Below, in pieces: positions 1 through 5,832 of a stretch of DNA of 12,865 bases. The translations under genes and the position numbers were made by a program. Source of the stretch: Anaerolineales bacterium (lineage in GTDB: Bacteria; Chloroflexota; Anaerolineae; Anaerolineales; E44-bin32); NCBI GenBank assembly GCA_030642885.1, contig DAOWMX010000029.1:1-12865 (forward strand), written 5' to 3'. How positions within the stretch are numbered: position 1 is the stretch's first letter; each line of letters begins with the position of its first letter. The notes beneath the pieces were generated by a model. That model worked only from the letters and a program-made list of their open reading frames with translations. It made no database searches and was not told the origin of the DNA.

Positions 1-383
1 AGATCCCTGCCTGCTTCCTGGATCTCCTCCACGAGCAATGTCGCTGTTGCCCCTACTTCTTCAATATGAACCGTCCAGGTGGGGTCCGTGTCGTCGCTAT
101 GTGGATGGTGATCGATCACGTGAACCTTAGGGTCCGTACGCACGCCCTTGATCGACGGCGATGATTGCGTATCGACGATTGTTAGCCGCTCAACGCGGTT
201 GCGCGGCAGTTCATCGAACTCCACAAACGGTAGATGGTCACCATAGAGCGTGACAAACGCCCGGACATTGCGGTTTACTCGCCTGGGTAGAACGGGCATC
301 GCCTCGGGATCCAGTAAACGGACACCGAGTAAGCTGGCAACAGCGTCGAAGTCGGCCTGCTCGTGCGTACAAACGAGATGCAT
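1..383 (-). CDS. DHH-family phosphoesterase domain protein, N-terminal part (probably a CCA-adding-type tRNA nucleotidyltransferase fusion)
   Basis: The first 127 residues are visible; the gene continues beyond the left edge. The N-terminus shows the DHH superfamily metal motifs in order: H7-x3-D11-x-D13 (HEQADFDA), D71 in VDTQ, and the name-giving D91-H92-H93 followed by Pro. GATATLLVEE follows at 111-120. DHH phosphoesterases bind Mn or Mg and cleave phosphodiester or pyrophosphate bonds. In Chloroflexota and some other phyla, proteins starting this way continue into CBS domains and a poly(A) polymerase/CCA-adding head, and this N-terminus looks like that type, but the downstream domains lie outside the window. 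The ATG at 381-383 is preceded by GGAAGGA, about 8 bases upstream on the minus strand. Domain call is firm; full-length function is inference. Confidence 0.85.
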   Translation of the reverse strand, partial: MHLVCTHEQADFDAVASLLGVRLLDPEAMPVLPRRVNRNVRAFVTLYGDHLPFVEFDELPRNRVERLTIVDTQSSPSIKGVRTDPKVHVIDHHPHSDDTDPTWTVHIEEVGATATLLVEEIQEAGRD

Positions 384-444
384 TGGTTGGATTTCCTTCC
401 GGAATCTCTACCCAGATCTAGAAACAAAGTCAATATCTGTTCGG

Positions 445-450
445 ATTATA
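445..450 (-). promoter_or_regulatory. Probable -10 box for the DHH gene
   Basis: A perfect TATAAT on the minus strand lies 62 bp before the DHH gene's ATG, leaving room for a leader of about 55 nt that contains the GGAAGGA ribosome site. No good -35 hexamer is seen 16-18 bp upstream. A TTGACT further downstream (minus strand, about 428-433) has only a poor -10 partner. Confidence 0.5.
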
Positions 451-535
451 CAACGGGGTAACCCTGATGCGCTCGGTTTCCTGGAAGGGAGGTATCCTTT
501 CATGCTTATAGATAGAGCCCTCGCGAGCAACATCA

Positions 536-751
536 TAGGGATTTCTCGTTGAGTTTAGCCTGCGAAGTCCCCCGTTCCGCTCTGCGCCCCCGAAGCGAAG
601 CAGAGAGGGGTTTGGAGGGCGCAGTCCCCGACCGAAGGGAGTGAGGAGCGAAGTCGAAGGGCCGTTTCACGGCTCACTCGAAATGACAAAAGAAGAAGAA
701 CCATTCTTATGCATGTCATTTCGAACCCCCGCAGGGGGTGAGAAATCCCTA
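536..751. repeat. Composite palindromic element with 12-bp terminal inverted repeats
   Basis: The ends are a perfect inverted repeat, TAGGGATTTCTC (536-547) and GAGAAATCCCTA (740-751). Inside is a second inverted pair, TCGAAATGACA (678-688) and TGTCATTTCGA (714-724), a perfect ACCCCC-gca-GGGGGT hairpin (725-739), GCCG-tttca-CGGC (661-673), and CTCTGC/GCAGAG arms around 580-606. The ATTTC/GAAAT pairs (718-722, 742-746) extend the GGGGGT hairpin across a GA/GA internal loop. There is no ORF and no target-site duplication is evident. Sequences with a TCATTTCGA...GAGAAATC layout are, as I recall, dispersed through many Chloroflexota genomes; copy number cannot be judged from one window. It is MITE-like in shape but could be an RNA-level hairpin family. 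Confidence 0.6.
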
Positions 752-813
752 AGACGACTCTACACATAGATCAAGGATCTAGGGAAGGGTGAATCCTTTC
801 GTTCCCACCTGGG

Positions 814-2154
814 CTATCCACCACCCGGTGGTTGAACTTGCTCCAACCTGTCCATAAGATTCTGCGCAGCCACATCAGGTTCAACCCCCTGGAAAACAAC
901 ACCTTCGACAGCATCCTCAACCGGCTTTATGTGGTCTTCGGAATCGATCCACAATGGCAGCGGTACACCGGAACGCAGCATCGAAGCCATCTCAACCATA
1001 TTCGAATCGATGATTTCGACCGTCGTATCGACCGGGATGTGGGCCGCGCCTTGAAAGTCGCTCAATCGAGCCTGCGCCTCTGGGCTGAATATGTGCTCTA
1101 TAAAAGCCCATGTCACCTCGAGATCCTGCGGTTGTATCTCCCTCGATAAATAGATGTTTTCAGTCCAGACCAGACTTTGCAGGGGCCGGTCAGCAGGCTC
1201 ATAGAGCGGCCAGGGATCAACTTTTAGATTCGTGACCCCTAGCGCATGCGCAAGTTCACCAATACGTGACGATTCTTCAACGAGCCAGGCGGTCTCGCCG
1301 GCTAGAAATCTCAAGAGATCCTCATCCGAATTCATGACAGCGGGTCCGACTGCTCGAAGGTCGCTCATCACTTCCAGCCAGCAAATCCCCTGCGGCAGTT
1401 TCAGGGCGATTTCACCTTGGGGTCCAATGAACGACCCACCGCAAATCGAAAGCTGGGGCGCGGAAAAAGCAAACCCGAAATCCAGCACGGTAGCCGTTTG
1501 ACCGCCCTCGTGTTGGCTGCGCCCTTCTTCGATCCAACGTTCAACCGTTCGCGGCGCCTCCGCCGCTCTAGACCTGTTCCGGAAGAGGACCATGCCCTGA
1601 AATTCAAGCGGGAGTCCGAACATGTGGCTATCGTAAGTTACCTGTGTCCACGCCGTCGGATGGATCCTTCGTTCGAGTTCGGCATTAACCATCGAAGATG
1701 GATCCAGGGTCATCTCACCATCATAGAGGCCCGGACCCCAAAGTGATGGTCCGAACATGATCGTCGGTGGTGTCCCTGCGCGGCTTGCCTCTTCGAATGC
1801 GCTCAATAATTCGTCGGCCGGATAATAAGAGAGGGAGAAATCGACCGTCGGGTACTCCCGTGAGAACGATTGGATAATCTCCTGGAGAGCCTCCATCTCC
1901 TCTGGTGCCCAGTCCAGCCAAATTACGATCTCGCCGGTACTCGCAGGCGTGTGCTCCGCTATCTGCGTCGGGGTTGACGCCGTTGCGGGCATGAGACTAT
2001 CGGGCATTTCCGTTGGAATGTTTGCGACTTCAGAACCCGATTGGCACGCCGATAGCCCAATTGTGGTCAGGCATAACGCAGCACAAATGGCCGTCCATCG
2101 TAGTATATGGTTTAAGTGTGGCACCTTTGGATCAGGTCGCTTCAGTAGAACCAT
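814..2154 (-). CDS. Extracellular solute-binding lipoprotein (SBP family 1, sugar-type ABC transporter)
   Basis: A 446-residue protein. The N-terminus is a lipoprotein signal: a charged stretch (K5, R6, K10), a hydrophobic core at about 20-36 and a lipobox LSAC with Cys37 as the lipidated residue. A Ser/Thr/Pro-rich linker follows to about residue 72. From about 75 the fold reads as a type 1 periplasmic-binding protein: GEIVIWLDW first strand, PPTIMFGPS, FGLPLEFQGMVLFRNR hinge region, and a C-terminal IEHIFSPEAQARLSDFQGAAHIPV segment typical of carbohydrate-binding members. It would sit on the outer face of the membrane and deliver a ligand, probably a sugar or oligosaccharide, to a permease. 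No permease or ATPase gene adjoins it, so it is an orphan here. The ATG at 2152-2154 has only a weak GAGAAA upstream. Family good, ligand unknown. Confidence 0.85.
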   Translation of the reverse strand: MVLLKRPDPKVPHLNHILRWTAICAALCLTTIGLSACQSGSEVANIPTEMPDSLMPATASTPTQIAEHTPASTGEIVIWLDWAPEEMEALQEIIQSFSREYPTVDFSLSYYPADELLSAFEEASRAGTPPTIMFGPSLWGPGLYDGEMTLDPSSMVNAELERRIHPTAWTQVTYDSHMFGLPLEFQGMVLFRNRSRAAEAPRTVERWIEEGRSQHEGGQTATVLDFGFAFSAPQLSICGGSFIGPQGEIALKLPQGICWLEVMSDLRAVGPAVMNSDEDLLRFLAGETAWLVEESSRIGELAHALGVTNLKVDPWPLYEPADRPLQSLVWTENIYLSREIQPQDLEVTWAFIEHIFSPEAQARLSDFQGAAHIPVDTTVEIIDSNMVEMASMLRSGVPLPLWIDSEDHIKPVEDAVEGVVFQGVEPDVAAQNLMDRLEQVQPPGGG

Positions 2155-2167
2155 GTCATTTCTCGAG

Positions 2168-2183
2168 AGGGTTTTAGAACCCT
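2168..2183 (-). promoter_or_regulatory. Leader hairpin before the solute-binding protein gene
   Basis: AGGGTT-loop-AACCCT, a perfect 6-bp stem with a 4-nt loop, ends 14 bases upstream of the lipoprotein ATG in its leader. TCTCGAGA, a perfect 8-bp palindrome, sits at 2161-2168 between it and the start. It could modulate translation of a gene that lacks a strong Shine-Dalgarno sequence; no ligand-binding RNA family is recognised. Confidence 0.35.
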
Positions 2184-2198
2184 AGTTTGCGGGCTGGG

Positions 2199-2264
2199 TA
2201 TCCACGCATATCCACGCCGACTGAGTCTAACATAAGATACCTACTGACTCTAATGCGGACTCAG
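2199..2264. promoter_or_regulatory. Candidate operator cluster in the divergent region
   Basis: TATCCACGC occurs twice at 2199-2207 and 2209-2217, so the two copies are in 10-bp register, one helical turn. Beside it, ACTGAGTCTAA (2220-2230) is repeated as ACTGACTCTAA (2243-2253) with one mismatch and a 23-bp period, and CTGAGTC (2221-2227) recurs inverted as GACTCAG (2258-2264). This density of repeats between two divergent genes suggests regulator binding sites, most likely for the solute-binding protein gene. No partner regulator is recognised. Confidence 0.4.
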
Positions 2265-2387
2265 CTCGAAAGGCTTATACACCGTTATTCGGTAGAGTAC
2301 CGCCATCAATCGCTCGTAAAGCACGCCCAGGAGCGAAGCAAATCATGTTCCACATGCAATCCTTACAGACAACTGAGCCAATCAAGC

Positions 2388-2393
2388 TATAAT
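2388..2393 (+). promoter_or_regulatory. -10 box placed for a leaderless lipM-type transcript
   Basis: A perfect TATAAT ends 7 bp before the ATG at 2401. With a normal -10 to +1 distance, transcription would begin at or within a base or two of the start codon. There is no Shine-Dalgarno sequence in between. The -35 region is weak (CTTACA at 2362-2367, too distant). Confidence 0.6.
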
Positions 2394-2400
2394 CAGCAGC

Positions 2401-3231
2401 ATGCAAGAAGATCACCCCAATCGTTGGCGGCTCATACAATCTCCCCCGGCTAGAGGCGGCTGGAACATGGCTCTTGACGAAGCCATCCTCGAAGCCGCGG
2501 GGCGCGGCGAATCGCTCCCAACCCTGCGCTGTTACGCTTGGGACCCCCCTTGCATCTCACTCGGCGTTGCCCAATCTATTCGTGATGTTGACTTGAAGCG
2601 GCTGCGCATGAAACGGTGGGATCTCGTTCGCCGTTCCACAGGGGGGCGGGCGATCCTGCACACGGACGAACTCACCTATGCCGTAATCGCACCCATCGAC
2701 AACCCTCACCTCGCCGGCGGCGTTCTCGACAGCTATCGGCATTTGAGCGCTGGCCTCGTCGCCGGATTGCAGCAAATGGGCATGTCCGTGGAGATTGAGT
2801 CCGAAAGACAACTTACCGAGGAGGAGCGGGGTAACCCGGTTTGCTTCCAGGCGCCTAGCGCCTATGAAATCACTGTCGAGCAAAAGAAGCTGCTTGGCAG
2901 CGCGCAGGTTCGACGCCGGTACGGCATCCTCCAACATGGGACGCTGCCTTTGAGAGGCGACATCACGCGCATATGTGAAGTGCTGCAGTTTGATACCGAG
3001 GAGGACCGCACCTCAGCCGCGGATGCCCTCCGCAACCGGGCTGCGACCGTGGAGGACCTGCTGGGCAAACCCTTGTCGTGGGAGATGGCTGCTGAGGCGA
3101 TGAGCGCAGGGTTTCGTCAGGCGCTGGATTTGCAATTCGAGTCGGGAGATCCCTCCCCCGCAGAGCTCGCCCGAGCTGAAGAGCTGCAAGGCGAACGCTT
3201 CGCCAACAGCCAATGGACAGAACGGATCTAG
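2401..3231 (+). CDS. lipM: Lipoate/octanoate transferase family protein, LipM-like octanoyltransferase
   Basis: A 276-residue cytosolic member of the LplA/LipB/LipM fold. Seen: NMALDEAIL at 22-30, the Arg-rich acyl-pocket motif RRSTGGRAILH at 77-87, PVCFQAPSAYEI at 146-157 with Cys148, and KKLLGSAQVRRRYGILQHG at 162-180. A Cys in the CF-x-APS context plus the downstream Lys (162/163) is the signature of LipM, which moves octanoate from acyl carrier protein via a Cys thioester to GcvH or E2 lipoyl domains. Lipoate ligase LplA lacks that Cys. The length matches LipM, and no LplA C-terminal accessory domain is obvious. No lipoyl synthase gene is in the window. The start is supported by the promoter placement rather than a ribosome site. 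LipL (an amidotransferase) is the main alternative. Confidence 0.82.
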   Translation: MQEDHPNRWRLIQSPPARGGWNMALDEAILEAAGRGESLPTLRCYAWDPPCISLGVAQSIRDVDLKRLRMKRWDLVRRSTGGRAILHTDELTYAVIAPIDNPHLAGGVLDSYRHLSAGLVAGLQQMGMSVEIESERQLTEEERGNPVCFQAPSAYEITVEQKKLLGSAQVRRRYGILQHGTLPLRGDITRICEVLQFDTEEDRTSAADALRNRAATVEDLLGKPLSWEMAAEAMSAGFRQALDLQFESGDPSPAELARAEELQGERFANSQWTERI

Positions 3232-3363
3232 CGCGAATTAAGAACAGTTTTGATGGGGTGTCTTTCTGAACTGAAGCGCAGCGGATGCGACGAATAAAGA
3301 ATAATTATCACCAATTATCTGTGTGATCGATGATTCTTCAGGCCGCAACTTTCCAGGGGTGGA
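3232..3363. other. Convergent intergenic spacer without a clear terminator
   Basis: This 132-bp gap separates the convergent ends of the octanoyltransferase gene and the DUF4230 gene. It is AT-rich in the middle, with only a weak ATAATT...AATTAT dyad near 3300-3318, and has no GC-rich stem followed by T residues on either strand. I see no gene in it. Confidence 0.5.
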
Positions 3364-4020
3364 TTAGTGTGAAGCTGAGGTGAAACGCACGTTCGAGAAC
3401 CCCAACGACCCCAGAAGACGGAAAAGGTAGGCCTCTGCGTTAACCTGCGCCTGCTCGAGAATTCCATCGCTCAATGCGGCTTCCAGGATCTCTTTCTCTG
3501 CCGCCAAGCGGGCAGCAGATTCAAGCTCGACGTCGCCGCGCCGCAAGAAACCAACTTCGCGGTCGTAGACGTACGTTTGCTCATTATCCAGGGCAGCGAT
3601 AAAGACCTCCGCCGGGGGGAGCTGGAGTGTGACCATCCCGTTTGTATCGATCGAGATGTCACTCTCCGTGATGTCCGCCAGATCCACGCCGGCGATGACC
3701 AAGCCATGTGCGACGAGCAGGAGCCTGTCCCCAAACAGGAAGCCGAAGGGACCCTGGCGAGTCTCCGCCGTGATGACCTTCTCAACCGAATATTGGATGG
3801 TCTCCAGGCGAGCCAGCGACTGGACCTCGTGAATTATGGTCACTGGGTCAGGGATGATGGTCGGGGTTGGATGGAGCAGCCTGGCAACTTCTGTGGATAC
3901 TCCCTGCTGGAGTTCAATCACAGGCTGTGTCGCCTGCTGCACCCCGCGCAGGAGGACGGCAACGGAAATTGCCAGGAATATCACGACAGCGATAAGTATG
4001 ATAGCAACGGCTTTTTTCAT
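3364..4020 (-). CDS. DUF4230 domain membrane-anchored protein
   Basis: A 218-residue protein with one N-terminal transmembrane helix (about 4-24, after MKK) and the bulk exported or extracytoplasmic. A Pro/Thr-rich stretch PTPTIIPDPV (51-60) is followed by the DUF4230 core. Recognisable parts are LARLETIQYSVEKVI (69-83), the small-residue and hydrophobic run LLLVAHGLVIAGVDLADI (100-117), DISIDTNGMVTLQLPPAEV (120-138), and a helical tail ending LLGSLGFSNVRF. The family is widespread in Bacteria and has no assigned biochemical role. The start codon lies just downstream of a perfect -10 box, which supports it. The gene is divergent from DUF503. Family recognition is by motif pattern; function is unknown. 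Confidence 0.8.
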   Translation of the reverse strand: MKKAVAIILIAVVIFLAISVAVLLRGVQQATQPVIELQQGVSTEVARLLHPTPTIIPDPVTIIHEVQSLARLETIQYSVEKVITAETRQGPFGFLFGDRLLLVAHGLVIAGVDLADITESDISIDTNGMVTLQLPPAEVFIAALDNEQTYVYDREVGFLRRGDVELESAARLAAEKEILEAALSDGILEQAQVNAEAYLFRLLGSLGFSNVRFTSASH

Positions 4021-4028
4021 AGCTGTGC

Positions 4029-4034
4029 ATTATA
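4029..4034 (-). promoter_or_regulatory. Extended -10 promoter placed for a leaderless DUF4230 transcript
   Basis: On the minus strand this reads TTGGTATAAT, a perfect TATAAT with the TGn extension, ending 8 bp before the ATG at 4020. No Shine-Dalgarno sequence fits in the remaining bases, so the mRNA is predicted to start one or two bases before the ATG. Confidence 0.6.
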
Positions 4035-4074
4035 CCAAGAGCAGCCGCTTCTTGTGCCCATCCATCATAAGGTC

Positions 4075-4080
4075 TAAACT
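4075..4080 (+). promoter_or_regulatory. Candidate -10 box for DUF503 (leaderless layout)
   Basis: TAAACT, matching TATAAT at four of six positions including the key TA...T, ends 6 bp before the ATG at 4087. There is no ribosome-binding sequence upstream of that ATG. The layout mirrors the other two leaderless-type starts in this window but the box is weaker. Confidence 0.4.
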
Positions 4081-4086
4081 CAGCGC

Positions 4087-4371
4087 ATGCACGTCGCCGT
4101 CATCACGATCGAAATCTATCTCCCCGGCTGCAACTCCTTGAAAGAGAAACGCAGTAAGCTTAAACCGCTGCTCGCAAGGCTGCAGCGCGAGTTCAATATC
4201 TCCACCGCCGAACTGGAGCACAATGACGTGCATAGGTCTGCAGGGATCGCCTGCGCGGTTGTAGGGAACAACGACCGCCACCTGCAGCGAACGTTGGAGA
4301 CCATTCCAAGATGGATCGAACGTAATCGGCCAGACCTTCAGATCGTTGATCATCAAATCATCCTCCTCTAA
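4087..4371 (+). CDS. DUF503 family small protein
   Basis: A 94-residue protein of the usual DUF503 length. Seen: the N-terminal beta strand HVAVITIEIYLPG, the family hallmark SLKEKRSKLKPLLARLQREF (17-36) with SLKEKR at 17-22, then NISTAELEHND (37-47) and a second beta-alpha unit GIACAVVGNNDRHLQRTLETI. Family members such as YlxP are commonly small partners encoded near ribosome or translation-factor genes; the biochemical role is not established. It is followed after 26 bp by the short-chain dehydrogenase gene on the same strand and probably shares its transcript. Confidence 0.85.
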   Translation: MHVAVITIEIYLPGCNSLKEKRSKLKPLLARLQREFNISTAELEHNDVHRSAGIACAVVGNNDRHLQRTLETIPRWIERNRPDLQIVDHQIILL

Positions 4372-4397
4372 ATTCGGATGAGGTTTAGGAGTTTTCC

Positions 4398-5186
4398 ATG
4401 GATTTAGGATTAAAGGATCGAGCAGCAATCGTCACCGCTGCTTCACGCGGGTTAGGGAAAGCTGCGGCGCTAGCGCTTGCACGAGAAGGAGCGAATATCG
4501 CTCTTTGTTCCCGCACGGATCAGATCTTCGCTGCGGCAGATGAGATTAAACAGGAGACTGGCGTGGATGTGCTCGCCATACAAACCGACCTGACCGACCC
4601 GAAGCAAATTGAAGCGATGATTTCAAAAGCACACAGCCATTTTCAAAAAATCGACATCTTGATTATCAATGCCGGAGGCCCTCCTCCTGGAAGCTTCCTC
4701 GATCTCAACCCTGAGGATTGGACAACGGCATTTGACCTAACCGTGATGAGCGCCGTCCGGCTGTGTTACGCCGTTGTGCCGCACATGCTGGAACAAGGAC
4801 ACGGCTCCATCGTCGCAACACAATCCTATTCCGTCAAACAACCGATTGATAACTTAATTCTCTCAAACTCTCTGAGGATGGCCGTGATCGGTTTGGTAAA
4901 GTCGCTGGCGAATGAATTCGGACCGCAGGGGATCCGCGTGAATTCGATCAACCCGGCCTGGACCTGGACAGATAGAGTGCAGCAGCTCATGACGGATCGC
5001 GCCGAGCGCAGTGGGACAACTGTCGACGAGCAGGCAGGAAAAGTCACGGAAGACGTACCACTGGGTCGGATGGGAACGGTCGAAGAATACGGAAAGACCA
5101 TCGCCTGGTTGGCTTCCCCCGCGGCCTCCTTCATCCATGGGCACGCGCTCATGTTCGATGGCGGCGCAACAAAAGCCCCGCTTTAG
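4398..5186 (+). CDS. Short-chain dehydrogenase/reductase homologue lacking the canonical catalytic tetrad
   Basis: A 262-residue Rossmann-fold SDR of classical length. The nucleotide-binding loop is TAASRGLG (13-20), and SR at 38-39 after the second strand suggests NADP preference. DLTD (64-67) and NAGG (91-94) are conserved. The catalytic region is abnormal. Where classical SDRs have Asn, this has Thr115; where YxxxK is expected, the sequence is L153-I-L-S-N157, so both catalytic Tyr and Lys are missing. The Ser-region TQSYS (141-145) could supply a Tyr. The C-terminus AWTWTDRVQ and HGHALMFDGGA is SDR-like. AGGAG with a 7-bp spacer precedes the ATG. A subfamily with NLxLSN in place of YxxxK is familiar to me, but its substrate is not known to me. 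FabG activity should not be assumed. Confidence 0.85.
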   Translation: MDLGLKDRAAIVTAASRGLGKAAALALAREGANIALCSRTDQIFAAADEIKQETGVDVLAIQTDLTDPKQIEAMISKAHSHFQKIDILIINAGGPPPGSFLDLNPEDWTTAFDLTVMSAVRLCYAVVPHMLEQGHGSIVATQSYSVKQPIDNLILSNSLRMAVIGLVKSLANEFGPQGIRVNSINPAWTWTDRVQQLMTDRAERSGTTVDEQAGKVTEDVPLGRMGTVEEYGKTIAWLASPAASFIHGHALMFDGGATKAPL

Positions 5187-5223
5187 CGAAACAAAGCCAA
5201 GGAAAAATAGATGCTTAAACCTG

Positions 5224-5249
5224 AACCACGCAGCGAAGGCTGCGTGGTT
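5224..5249. terminator. Strong hairpin between convergent genes, possible bidirectional terminator
   Basis: AACCACGCAGC (5224-5234) pairs perfectly with GCTGCGTGGTT (5239-5249) around a 4-nt GAAG loop. It lies midway between the convergent ends of the SDR homologue (5186) and the stand-alone receiver (5295), where a terminator is expected. There is no T tract after the stem on either strand, so classical intrinsic termination is uncertain. Confidence 0.5.
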
Positions 5250-5294
5250 AGTTAAGGGAAACGCGGTTGCCAGCCAGCGATCCAAACAAAGGGT

Positions 5295-5684
5295 TCAGGC
5301 TGCGATAACTTGCTCCACCCTGAGCCGTCTTCGCATCAGCGTGCGCAGCCTGGAAGCGAGTAAACTAGCGTGAACGGGTTTGATAAGATAATCATCTGCC
5401 CCGGCATCCAATGCCCTTGCTACACTCCCTGGGGAGCCAATCGCAGAGAGAATTAGAATCGGGACATCACAGAACTCACGGATCCTCTCACATACTTCCC
5501 AACCGTCCATGCTGGGCATTAGCAAATCTAGAATAATGACATCTGGCTGATCACTGCGACACGCATCGACACCTTCCTCGCCGCTGAATACCGCTCGAAT
5601 TTGAATGTCTTGGCCCCGCAATAGCGTACGCAACATGGTCGCCAGATCGGGGTCGTCGTCGATGAGAAGTACGTCTACAGCCAT
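5295..5684 (-). CDS. Stand-alone response-regulator receiver domain (CheY-like)
   Basis: A 129-residue single receiver with no output domain. Seen: acidic pocket D9-D10-D11, phosphoacceptor D53 in IILDLLMPSMDGWE, Ser80 at the switch Thr/Ser position, and K102-P103 in DDYLIKPV. All residues for phosphorylation are intact. The reading frame extends to a GTG at 5702, but the ATG at 5684 is preferred because AAGGTAAGG lies just upstream of it and the receiver fold starts there. It is divergent from the two-kinase operon, with 148 bp between starts, and is probably phosphorylated by one of those kinases or acts as a phosphate sink. That link is inferred from position. Confidence 0.88.
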   Translation of the reverse strand: MAVDVLLIDDDPDLATMLRTLLRGQDIQIRAVFSGEEGVDACRSDQPDVIILDLLMPSMDGWEVCERIREFCDVPILILSAIGSPGSVARALDAGADDYLIKPVHASLLASRLRTLMRRRLRVEQVIAA

Positions 5685-5700
5685 ATTTACCTTACCTTTC

Positions 5701-5715
5701 ACTATAGCTATTATC
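5701..5715 (-). promoter_or_regulatory. Possible -10 boxes for the stand-alone receiver gene
   Basis: On the minus strand, GATAAT (5715-5710) and TATAGT (5706-5701) are overlapping -10 candidates just before the ribosome site at about 5691-5699. Neither has a convincing -35 element at 16-18 bp. GATAAT fits better because it leaves a short leader that still includes AAGGTAAGG. Confidence 0.35.
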
Positions 5716-5735
5716 CTTGATTTTTAACGACTTGA

Positions 5736-5772
5736 ACCTTACAAGGTCCTTTCACTGCAAAGCGGACTTTGC
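5736..5772. promoter_or_regulatory. Two dyads upstream of the kinase operon promoter (operator candidates)
   Basis: ACCTT-ac-AAGGT (5736-5747) and GCAAAG-cgga-CTTTGC (5757-5772) are perfect dyads in the divergent region. The second abuts the -35 hexamer of the kinase operon promoter, the usual place for an activator or repressor site. The operon's own OmpR-type regulator is a plausible binder, although such proteins more often use direct repeats. Confidence 0.35.
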
Positions 5773-5801
5773 TTGCTAGGAATCAGCAGAAAGGCTATGA
5801 T
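5773..5801 (+). promoter_or_regulatory. Sigma-70-type promoter of the two-kinase operon
   Basis: TTGCTA (5773-5778), a 17-bp spacer, and TATGAT (5796-5801) make a good housekeeping-type promoter. Transcription would start near 5808, followed by AGAGGG at 5821-5826 and the ATG at 5833. Confidence 0.6.
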
Positions 5802-5832
5802 GGTTCCAATAGAAATCTCCAGAGGGTTCCAC

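Larger units (their letters stand above)
384..813. other. Gene-free interval with palindromic repeat material
   Basis: No credible gene lies between the divergent-side start of the DHH gene and the end of the lipoprotein gene. The open frames here (250-552 plus, 555-767 minus) have low-complexity composition, no recognisable domain and no ribosome site, and one overlaps the DHH gene. The interval holds a promoter for the DHH gene, the composite inverted repeat at 536-751, and a small perfect hairpin TAGATC-aag-GATCTA at 767-781. None of the hairpins is followed by a T run, so no intrinsic terminator is called for the lipoprotein gene. Confidence 0.6.

Noticed and set aside
250..552. Plus-strand 100-codon open frame
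   Set aside because: It overlaps the well-supported DHH gene on the other strand, has no ribosome site and no domain-like pattern, and runs into the repeat element.
555..767. Minus-strand 70-codon open frame inside the repeat region
   Set aside because: It lies wholly on palindromic repeat sequence, with composition typical of chance translation and no ribosome site.
2199..2264. Short repeats considered as a CRISPR array
   Set aside because: The units are 9-11 bp with 1- to 12-bp spacing and only two copies each, and no cas gene is present; an operator is a better reading.
2187..2453. Plus-strand 88-codon open frame spanning the divergent promoter region
   Set aside because: It overlaps the start of the octanoyltransferase gene in another frame, covers operator-like repeats and the -10 box, and shows no domain.
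5740..5772. Hairpin GCAAAG-cgga-CTTTGC considered as a terminator
   Set aside because: It lies between divergent gene starts, directly upstream of a -35 box, where termination makes no sense; it is more likely an operator.
5773..5832. TTG start at 5773 extending the first kinase by 20 residues
   Set aside because: The TTG is part of the -35 hexamer of a good promoter, and the extra residues do not belong to a domain; the ATG at 5833 has AGAGGG at proper spacing.
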